Below are positions 1 to 5,380 of a DNA stretch of 5,380 nt, one piece after another. The first letter of the stretch is position 1. Every line of letters begins with the position of its first letter. The position numbers and the translations under genes are program-made. Where the stretch lies: the NCBI GenBank assembly GCA_039810525.1, contig JBDHXE010000164.1, positions 1-5,380 on the forward strand, given 5' to 3'. The notes below the pieces were generated by a model. That model ran no database searches and was not told the DNA's origin. It saw nothing but the letters and a program-made list of their open reading frames with translations. This stretch comes from JBDHXE01 sp039810525. GTDB taxonomy: Bacteria; Bacteroidota; Ignavibacteria; Kapaibacteriales; UBA2268.

Positions 1-1
1 T

Positions 2-2062
2 GCTGTTATCAAGATGAAGAATGCATCTTCTGCTTTCGTAATTAATAGTAACAATTTTGGTTCATCATCTGATGTAATAGATGGTTTGGTAGATTGGGCA
101 GCTACCTCTGGCACACAAAATGTACAAGCATTATATTACACTAGAATGCAAGTTTCTGGTGGTGGTAGCAAAAACATTGTAGATGGAGTATTTGTGATGG
201 GTATCAGCGATGGTACTTGTACTCCATTAGCTGGCTATTCCAATCCTAATGACTATCCATTCCAAGCAATAGCAGGTACTGTGATTTATAATGGCACTTT
301 CAATTATGGTGGAGCTGGCAATCAAAATATTTGGCCTAATGGTACTTCTGGTGGACCAGATTATGTTAATCTAAACTTAGTTGGCGGTGGTGATAAAGTT
401 GTTTTAGATGCTGATGCAGTATCGATTAGTGGACAAATCAGTTCAGATGCTGGTACTAACCTTCAATTAGGTGGAGACTTGACCTTAGGTGCGACTTCTT
501 CTACATTAAATGGTACAGTAGCTATAGATGGTACACCCGGAGATCCAGCACATTTGTATATTGGATCTGGTAGCTTAGTCTTTAATGCTAATGTGAATAT
601 TACAGATGGTAGCATTAATGCTGCAACAGGTGATGGCGCTGTAACTGTTGCTAGTACATCTACATTAGCATTAGCTGGCAATACTTCTATTTTGGATTTT
701 GGTGGTAATACTAATTTAGTGATTACAGGTAACGCTACTAATGCAGGCGACGGTACTAATTTATTATTCGCATGTAACTCCACTGTTACTTATAATGGCA
801 ATCAAGCTCCTCAAAATATATTACCAACTATTGCTTCTAATCCTTATGGTGCTTTAGCTCTTGCTAATGGTAATAAAATGCCTTATAACGACGCTTATGA
901 TAATGTATATGTATGTAGTACTTTTGATCTACAAGGTGGCAATCTGAATATGTACACTAATAATGGCACCCTATATATGAAAGAAGGTGCCGCTACTTAC
1001 TCTGCATTAGCAGAAGTAGAAGGTAATATGACTAGAATAAATGATTTCGTTGGTGGTGCTACTCAATTAGCTACTGGCACATATACTTACAACAACACTG
1101 CTACAACTGTTGCTCTTACTAATGGTGGCGGTAGCCCTACTACAGTATCAATGAATGTAAGACCAGGATTAACTCCATTTAATGGATATGTTGCTGCAAG
1201 CGATGTAAAACGTTCAGTAACATTAACTCATGATGCTTCTGCAGATTTTGGTTTAGCTGTACAAGTAGGTTATAAATATGAAGAAGGTCCAGTAACAGGT
1301 CCTTATTGGGATGCTACATATACTCAAAATAATATTAGAATGTATGAAGGTTTCGCTGATAATACTTCTGAAAAACTTAGTACAGGTGTTAGCCCTAATA
1401 GAACTGCTGCAGTTGCTGCAACAAGTTTAGGTCATATTTCTTTACCTAATATCAAATATACTGCAACATCTACAAATTCTAATGGTATTGACAAATTCTA
1501 TAGCTCAAATAATATTATCTTACGCTCTGGTCCTACTACATTCTACTCAATTACAGATGGCCGTTGGACTAATCCAAATACATGGGACGAAGGCACTCAG
1601 CCATCAGCTGCAGATAACGTAGAAATTAGAACAGCAGTTTACGTTGGTATCGATGGTCCATTTATAGGTACTAATGGTGGCGCTGACAACGTAGCTGCTA
1701 ATAATACTTTAGCTGAAAAAGATCACTATGCAGGTAATGCAGCTGCTGCTAATACTATAGTAATTGCCAATGGTTATACTGCTGCTTCATTAATAATTGG
1801 TAATGAAGACAACGGTAATAACTACGTATTCCATACAGCTAAAAACAACGGAACATCATTTACTAATAACAATACAAATGTTCCAACTGTTAATGTTTCT
1901 AATATTGGCGCCAAAGGTAGCTATGCCAATGGTAATGGATTCCAAGGTTTATTCTTAACAACTTATTTTAATAGCGGTTCTCAATTGTCCGCTTTTGGTA
2001 CTTATCAATTACTTAACGTTGGTTCGATCAACAATATGGGTATCATAGAAATTGGTGAATAA
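2..2062 (+). CDS. Large beta-repeat surface/adhesin-like protein, 3' part (5' end outside window)
   Basis: The reading frame is open from the first bases of the window (A-V-I-K precedes the first Met at 14), so this is the C-terminal 686 codons of a longer protein and the ATG at 14 is probably internal. The protein is rich in Gly, Asn, Thr and Ala, with short alternating hydrophobic strands (LQLGGDLTLG, VFNANVNITDG) typical of extracellular beta-solenoid or adhesin-like repeats. A stretch VTYNG..APQNILP...YGALAL (about 784-870) matches a repeat type common in Bacteroidota surface proteins. Bases 1013-1450 encode a module also found in the next gene. Near 1538-1640 lies ITDGRWTNPNTWDEGTQP followed by ADNVEI, a G8-like motif recalled from this protein class. 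The end, GSINNMGIIEIGE, resembles the start of the mature protein of gene 2. No C-terminal sorting domain is visible. T-ending codons (GGT, GCT, ACT) are used heavily, more than in the next two genes. Substrate and exact role are unknown; secretion is inferred because the N-terminus is missing. Confidence 0.85.
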   Translation, partial: AVIKMKNASSAFVINSNNFGSSSDVIDGLVDWAATSGTQNVQALYYTRMQVSGGGSKNIVDGVFVMGISDGTCTPLAGYSNPNDYPFQAIAGTVIYNGTFNYGGAGNQNIWPNGTSGGPDYVNLNLVGGGDKVVLDADAVSISGQISSDAGTNLQLGGDLTLGATSSTLNGTVAIDGTPGDPAHLYIGSGSLVFNANVNITDGSINAATGDGAVTVASTSTLALAGNTSILDFGGNTNLVITGNATNAGDGTNLLFACNSTVTYNGNQAPQNILPTIASNPYGALALANGNKMPYNDAYDNVYVCSTFDLQGGNLNMYTNNGTLYMKEGAATYSALAEVEGNMTRINDFVGGATQLATGTYTYNNTATTVALTNGGGSPTTVSMNVRPGLTPFNGYVAASDVKRSVTLTHDASADFGLAVQVGYKYEEGPVTGPYWDATYTQNNIRMYEGFADNTSEKLSTGVSPNRTAAVAATSLGHISLPNIKYTATSTNSNGIDKFYSSNNIILRSGPTTFYSITDGRWTNPNTWDEGTQPSAADNVEIRTAVYVGIDGPFIGTNGGADNVAANNTLAEKDHYAGNAAAANTIVIANGYTAASLIIGNEDNGNNYVFHTAKNNGTSFTNNNTNVPTVNVSNIGAKGSYANGNGFQGLFLTTYFNSGSQLSAFGTYQLLNVGSINNMGIIEIGE
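1013..1450 (+). repeat. Module shared with gene 2 (paralogous copy at 3226-3678)
   Basis: By eye, this segment of gene 1 and bases 3226-3678 of gene 2 encode the same order of landmarks. These are EVEGNMTR against EIVGNFKR, then a Tyr-rich strand, a Pro-containing turn, and SDVKRSVTL against DKVKRVINL. A G-Y-x-[YW] strand follows (VGYKYEE against FGYSWRHN), then a tail with a Ser/Pro turn (LSTGVSPN against LPSSKPST) and an Ala-rich strand (AAVAAT against GWAFAIT). Identity is low but the order and spacing are kept. The function is unknown; it looks like a structural beta domain. Confidence 0.55.
1538..1640 (+). other. G8-like W-T-x-P-x-T-W motif segment within gene 1
   Basis: The encoded residues run F-Y-S-ITDGRWTNPNTWDEGTQP and then AADNVEIRTAVYVGIDGP. 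The pattern 'DG-x-W-x-x-P-x-T-W-D-x-G-x-x-P-x-x-x-D-x-V-x-I' is one I know from beta-helical extracellular proteins of Bacteroidota and from G8-type domains. Two tryptophans six residues apart, and an Asp before the VxI strand, are the key features. Nearly 140 residues follow it before the stop, enough for a solenoid of a few turns. The family name is recalled from pattern, not tested. Confidence 0.45.
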
Positions 2063-2082
2063 TTATGCCAATTAAATAAAAT

Positions 2083-2121
2083 TATTTCCCCCCTCTCCTT
2101 ATATAGGTGGGGGGGGGAATA
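2083..2121 (+). terminator. G/C-tract hairpin after gene 1, possible terminator
   Basis: The arms 2083-2098 (T-rich, then six C, then TCTCC) and 2106-2121 (GGT, then nine G, then AATA) can pair over 16 positions. There is one T-T mismatch (2096/2108), two G-U wobbles (2087/2117 and 2094/2110), and a 7-nt loop, TTATATA. It starts 21 bases after the gene 1 stop, the usual place for a terminator. The stem is far more GC-rich than its surroundings. A run of seven T lies at 2134-2140, about 13 bases beyond the stem rather than directly attached, so it is not a textbook intrinsic terminator. It could also serve as an mRNA 3'-end stabiliser. Confidence 0.5.
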
Positions 2122-2228
2122 TATTAGAAAAGATTTTTTTAAATATAAAACCTATTGAGTTATATATTTAAAGAAATTAAAGCAAAAAAATAAAATTAAG
2201 AAATATATTTACTTACTTACTAAGAAGG

Positions 2229-2269
2229 ATCTTATAGAATATTAATAAATCACAATAATTCTATAAGAT
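2229..2269. repeat. Perfect 12-bp inverted repeat upstream of gene 2
   Basis: ATCTTATAGAAT at 2229-2240 is the exact reverse complement of ATTCTATAAGAT at 2258-2269, separated by 17 A/T-rich bases. The repeat stops cleanly on both sides (G against A outside, A against A inside). It ends 41 bases before the ATG of gene 2 and directly abuts the promoter-like TATAAAAT. It may be an operator for a dimeric regulator, or an RNA hairpin in a leader if transcription starts upstream. No T-run follows the right arm, so a terminator role is unlikely. Confidence 0.6.
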
Positions 2270-2272
2270 AGG

Positions 2273-2280
2273 TATAAAAT
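2273..2280 (+). promoter_or_regulatory. Candidate -10-like element for gene 2 (weak)
   Basis: TATAAAAT lies 30 bases upstream of the gene 2 start, a reasonable distance for a -10 element with a short leader. No good -35 hexamer lies 16-18 bases upstream; the region there is the inverted-repeat spacer and right arm. I found no exact Bacteroidota-type TAnnTTTG element in the gap; TATATTTA at 2163-2170 and 2204-2211 are one base off. In such A/T-rich DNA this may be chance. Confidence 0.2.
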
Positions 2281-2310
2281 GAAGGTTGATTGAAAATCTT
2301 TTGAAATAAA

Positions 2311-4404
2311 ATGAAAAAAACTACTTTATATATTATTATCATTTTGTCAATAGGTGCTATGCAGCAGCTCCTAAGCCAAGGTAATATTTTAGAAAGTGAA
2401 AATGGGCGAATTAATAATCTAGGAACAATTAAAGTAAAAAATGGACAAGTAAGATTAGGACAAGATACAATATTAGGTAGAGTTGAGTTTTTACAAAAAT
2501 ATGAATTATCGCAGCAATCCATTCCAAATATGGTATATAATCAATTAGTACTCAAAAACACAGCAAAAAAAATAGTTCGTGATGACAACAAAGATGTAAA
2601 TAATAATACATTACCTATAGTTGTAATGGATTCATTAATTATAGAAGATACTGCCAATTTTACTACACGTTGGATAGGCAGCAATCCAGAAGATATACAA
2701 GCAAAAGGTGCAGTAAAAAATAATGCAAACTATGATGGTCCTAAATATATCATAATGGATAATCAAAACCAAAAACAAAATTTGATGGGTAACGGTATAT
2801 TTTCCAAATTAAGCATATCTAATCCTTTGGGTGTTGATATAATAACTGGAGGCTTTACTATTACTTCAGATTTGTTGCTAAAAGAAGGGGAACTCCGAAA
2901 TAGTAACATCAATAACTTCGTAATGGCTGATTCCTCCTTAATTACACGTTATCCACAAAGCTCATTAATTACAGAACCAAAATTTGATGGAATAGTTTCT
3001 GTACATTATAAAGGTAATGGTGATATTACTGCTGGGCAAGAAATACCTTCAAATAGAAAGACTCTTAAAACACTAAAAGTTGAAAACAAAGGTGTACTCA
3101 CTCTATCTAAAAATACAGTAGTAAATGATAGCCTTGTATTTGCTAGCAATATAATTACAAATAAAGATACATTAGAATTAAATAATAGAAATAACCTGTT
3201 CTTTGATACAACCAATCATAGCTTAGAAATAGTTGGCAACTTCAAAAGAAATATTATTATACCCGGCGATTCAATATTACTTAATAATCAATATACATGG
3301 ATAAGATTCAATTCTATTAACGATTTAGGCGAAGTAAAAGCAATCACTTCTACTATACTACCAAGTAAATTTCAGCCATATATAGGTGGGTCAGATAAAG
3401 TAAAAAGAGTAATAAACCTAAATGCTTATTCTAATAATGGCTTAGAAATAGTCGGTAAAAGATTTAGAGCTCAATTCGGATACTCATGGAGGCACAACAA
3501 CGATTCTACCAACAATGAAACAAATGGTCTAAATTTAGCTGAATTAGTATTACAACGCTGGACAGGTGATTCTTGGTCTGATCTTCCATCAAGTAAACCT
3601 TCAACAAATTTTTATGGATGGGCTTTTGCCATTACAGATACTTTCGATTCATCAGGAGCTTACGCCATTGGCCTTGCTGATATCTATTCCAATCTTGTGT
3701 TTAGAGCATATACATTATTAGAAGGCCCATATATACCGGGTTCAAAAGATAAAATGACATTAGAGCTTTGGAAAAGGAATATTTTAAGCCAAGTCAGTAC
3801 CGACGAATATCCTCTCAATCTAATAGCAGATATTAAGAATCAGATACCTGTAAATGTACCAGATTCGGTAGTTGATTATGCAGTTTTAGAATTTAGAAGA
3901 GAGCGTAATGGAGAAACGGTTTATAATTTACCAATATTTATCAAATTTGATGGACGCTTAGTGGATATGTTTGGTAGAGATAGAATAAGACTAAAAGATA
4001 CATTACAAAACAATAAATTTGGCGGTGATTATTATGTAATACTTCGACATAGAAACCATGCGCCTGTAGTTACTGAAAAACCCTTACATCTAGCACCCGA
4101 AAATAATACTTTAGTTTATAATTTTAATGACCCAAGCTTTATAGAAGGTGGTTCTACATCATTAAAATTAGTTGATTATGTTGATAATAAACTGATATAC
4201 GCTATGAAAGGAGGTTTTATACCTTACGATAAATCCGATATTGATGCACTAATCAATGTAACACTCCATTATACTAACCCAGTATATTGGGAAGACAGTT
4301 GGAAACAATTTACTAACATTGGATACATCCGTAGTGATTTTAATCTTAGCGGTATAGTTACAACCAAAGATTTTAATATCAGTTGGAACAATAGAGGCAA
4401 ATAA
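2311..4404 (+). CDS. Secreted modular surface protein with beta-repeat body and dockerin-like C-terminus
   Basis: The product has 697 residues. Residues 1-22 form a Sec-type signal peptide: KK, a hydrophobic core YIIIILSIGAM, and likely cleavage after LLS or LLSQ. The start is the ATG just before this peptide; its leader is A-rich without a Shine-Dalgarno sequence. Mature residues 31-45 hold GRINNLGTIKVKNG. About three beta repeats follow (near 55-115, 160-215 and 225-305) with the plan L-x-[VIL]-x-N...V-x-DSL-x-[IL]...LxxxxxI. A module shared with gene 1 covers about residues 306-456. The C-terminal block has LEGPY (470-474), VDYAVLEFRR (521-530) and YYVILRHRNHAP (574-585). A dockerin-like EF-hand loop follows with D676, N678, S680, G681 and D687, ending W-N-N-R-G-K. 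Such blocks occur in large extracellular proteins of Bacteroidota-type bacteria. A role in surface structure or adhesion is inferred; no catalytic motif is seen. Gene 3 follows after one base. Confidence 0.9.
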   Translation: MKKTTLYIIIILSIGAMQQLLSQGNILESENGRINNLGTIKVKNGQVRLGQDTILGRVEFLQKYELSQQSIPNMVYNQLVLKNTAKKIVRDDNKDVNNNTLPIVVMDSLIIEDTANFTTRWIGSNPEDIQAKGAVKNNANYDGPKYIIMDNQNQKQNLMGNGIFSKLSISNPLGVDIITGGFTITSDLLLKEGELRNSNINNFVMADSSLITRYPQSSLITEPKFDGIVSVHYKGNGDITAGQEIPSNRKTLKTLKVENKGVLTLSKNTVVNDSLVFASNIITNKDTLELNNRNNLFFDTTNHSLEIVGNFKRNIIIPGDSILLNNQYTWIRFNSINDLGEVKAITSTILPSKFQPYIGGSDKVKRVINLNAYSNNGLEIVGKRFRAQFGYSWRHNNDSTNNETNGLNLAELVLQRWTGDSWSDLPSSKPSTNFYGWAFAITDTFDSSGAYAIGLADIYSNLVFRAYTLLEGPYIPGSKDKMTLELWKRNILSQVSTDEYPLNLIADIKNQIPVNVPDSVVDYAVLEFRRERNGETVYNLPIFIKFDGRLVDMFGRDRIRLKDTLQNNKFGGDYYVILRHRNHAPVVTEKPLHLAPENNTLVYNFNDPSFIEGGSTSLKLVDYVDNKLIYAMKGGFIPYDKSDIDALINVTLHYTNPVYWEDSWKQFTNIGYIRSDFNLSGIVTTKDFNISWNNRGK
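4201..4401 (+). other. Dockerin-like C-terminal module of gene 2 (first half degenerate)
   Basis: The final loop encodes GYIRSDFNLSGIVTTKDFNI. Its D-x-N-x-S-G-x-x-x-x-x-D spacing (D676, N678, S680, D687) is the calcium-loop pattern of type I dockerins, and it ends in S-W-N-N-R-G-K. A dockerin normally has two such loops. The only candidate for the first is about residues 634-648 (GGFIPYDKSDIDALI), which keeps the trailing S-D-I-D-A-L-I helix start but lacks the D-x-N-x-D ligand set. One half therefore probably no longer binds calcium. Confidence 0.6.
4393..4397 (+). promoter_or_regulatory. AGAGG Shine-Dalgarno-like site supporting the TTG start of gene 3
   Basis: AGAGG lies inside the last codons of gene 2, eight bases before the TTG at 4406. 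The spacing is right for a ribosome binding site. Genes 1 and 2 give no sign that this organism relies on such sites, so it may be chance, but it agrees with the start chosen from the signal peptide. Coupling to the gene 2 stop is an alternative way to initiate. Confidence 0.35.
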
Positions 4405-4405
4405 T

Positions 4406-5380
4406 TTGAAAATCATTTTTAAAATATTAATTTATTTGTTATTCTTAAGTAGCTATCTATATTCCAAAGATACTTTAGCTGTGATTTCGACGAAAGATTT
4501 CTACTTAATTACTAAAGATTCATTGCAATTCGATATATACCTCTCCAAAAATTCAGATGATTGGAATGCCTTTGCTAATTCTACATTGCAGCTTTACTTT
4601 TTAGATACAATGTTTGTAGCAGATAGTTCTGATTTTATATTTGATTACAAAACTAATACCTCCGACTTACCTATATTTACAAGTACAGGTAATCAAATAC
4701 CTATCGATAGCTATTTGATAGAACCAAAAGTATTCAAAAATAGATTTAGTATTACAATAATAGGGCCCGAAAAATACGATGATTGCCAGAAACTATCATT
4801 AGGCCAAACTATTAAATTAGGTACATTTTCGATAAAATCCAAATCGAAGAAAAATTTACCAAATTATTTAAAATGGCTCGAGCCAATATATTGGTACCAA
4901 GCAGTGGTATATAAAAGAGATACAGATTCATTAATTAATAATAGTATCCCATTTTATTATAAAAATGATAATATTAGCATGGATGATGGTAAAAATTTGA
5001 TAGTAAAATATAATATTGAGCATAATCCTGAAGAATATTTTAATTTTGATAATTTCTGGGTGATTTATACAGGGCAAAAAATTGATAGTCTAGGTTGGAG
5101 CACTAAATTAGAAAAAGATGTTAATGGTTACTTTATAAAGCGAGGAGTACGTACTAATATTTTTGAAATTGAATATTCAGATTTAATCGGTACTTGGGTA
5201 GCAAACGACCCTAAATACAATCCAGATTATGTTAGCAAAGGCTATAGCAAGACTGGTCACATATATAATCCATTTTATGATACCGTTTATTACCGAGGTG
5301 GCGAATACTGTTATTCACTTTGGGCAAATATGAATCGAAAAGATGGTACTACCTATGACACATTGCTAGCATCCAAATGC
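4406..5380 (+). CDS. Secreted protein of unknown family, TTG start, 3' end outside window
   Basis: An open frame of 325 codons without a stop runs to the window edge. The frame is closed upstream by TAG at 4355-4357, and no ATG occurs before codon 69 (4610). The TTG at 4406 is the sensible start because it directly begins a signal peptide: KIIFKILIYLLFLSSYLYS, with cleavage near residue 20. The gene follows the gene 2 stop by one base, so the two are very likely one operon and perhaps translationally coupled. Residues 30-145 look like a beta-sandwich, with strand landmarks LQFDIYLSK (40-48), NSTLQLYF (58-65), NRFSITIIGP (112-121) and IKLGTFSIKS (136-145). I recall similar 'FDIYL...LGTFSI' layouts in surface proteins of this group, but cannot name a family. 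The rest is rich in Tyr, Asp and Asn and beta-prone, with cysteines at 127, about 306, and at 325 as the last visible residue. A non-catalytic surface role is inferred. Confidence 0.8.
   Translation, partial: MKIIFKILIYLLFLSSYLYSKDTLAVISTKDFYLITKDSLQFDIYLSKNSDDWNAFANSTLQLYFLDTMFVADSSDFIFDYKTNTSDLPIFTSTGNQIPIDSYLIEPKVFKNRFSITIIGPEKYDDCQKLSLGQTIKLGTFSIKSKSKKNLPNYLKWLEPIYWYQAVVYKRDTDSLINNSIPFYYKNDNISMDDGKNLIVKYNIEHNPEEYFNFDNFWVIYTGQKIDSLGWSTKLEKDVNGYFIKRGVRTNIFEIEYSDLIGTWVANDPKYNPDYVSKGYSKTGHIYNPFYDTVYYRGGEYCYSLWANMNRKDGTTYDTLLASKC

Noticed and set aside
463..783. Open frame on the minus strand inside gene 1
   Set aside because: It is antisense to a clearly coding repeat region and has no recognisable domain. 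It arises from the codon pattern of gene 1.
2063..2158. Readthrough extension of gene 1 past its stop
   Set aside because: The frame stays open to a TGA at 2156-2158, but it runs straight through the hairpin and a T-run and its product has no resemblance to the gene 1 repeats.
2209..2220. TTAC repeated three times
   Set aside because: It is short and in noncoding A/T-rich DNA; there is no sign of a functional microsatellite.
2229..2269. Inverted repeat as the ends of a small mobile element
   Set aside because: The interior is only 17 bases and no target-site duplication flanks it, so an operator or hairpin fits better.
2279..2293. Four-codon ATG frame (M-K-V-D) ahead of gene 2 as a leader peptide
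   Set aside because: It is too short, has no run of regulatory codons and no attenuator-like structure after it; such frames are common by chance.
2250..2522. Minus-strand frame across the 5' end of gene 2
   Set aside because: It covers the signal peptide of gene 2 and the inverted repeat, and its product has no recognisable family or coherent domain.
3006..3215. Short minus-strand frame inside gene 2
   Set aside because: It is short and hydrophobic by chance, antisense to a good repeat unit of gene 2.

Overview
The window is AT-rich and reads entirely on the + strand. It holds three consecutive genes for secreted or surface proteins: one open at the left edge, one complete, and one open at the right edge. 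The likely source is a member of the Bacteroidota or a relative in the wider FCB group (Ignavibacteria/Kapabacteria-like). Three things point there: the first start codon is preceded by an A-rich leader without a Shine-Dalgarno sequence; the proteins are Asn/Thr/Gly-rich and built from beta repeats; and the middle protein ends in a C-terminal block (LEGPY, VDYAVLEFR, YYVILRHRNHAP, then a dockerin-like EF-hand loop) that I know from large extracellular proteins of these groups. The exact lineage cannot be fixed from this window.

Layout. Bases 2-2062 are the 3' part of a large beta-repeat adhesin-like gene. Bases 2063-2310 are an intergenic region with a G/C-tract hairpin just after the stop, a perfect 12-bp inverted repeat with a 17-nt spacer, and a weak promoter-like TATAAAAT. 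Bases 2311-4404 are a complete gene for a secreted modular protein of 697 residues. Bases 4406-5380 are a further secreted-protein gene that starts on TTG one base after the previous stop and runs off the window. It has no ATG near its 5' end, so ATG-only gene callers would miss it or truncate it.

The proteins look related. Gene 1 and gene 2 share a module of about 150 residues (E-[VI]-x-GN-x-x-R, then a KR-centred strand, then a long beta-rich tail). Gene 1 also ends in the same G-x-INN-x-G-x-I motif with which mature gene 2 begins. The genes therefore look like a locus of paralogous surface proteins. Gene 2 and gene 3 are almost certainly co-transcribed. Gene 2 carries a dockerin-like C-terminus and gene 3 begins with a beta-sandwich-like domain of unknown family. 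A cohesin-dockerin-like pairing is possible but is only a hypothesis. No RNA genes, CRISPR arrays, insertion sequences or phage genes were seen.
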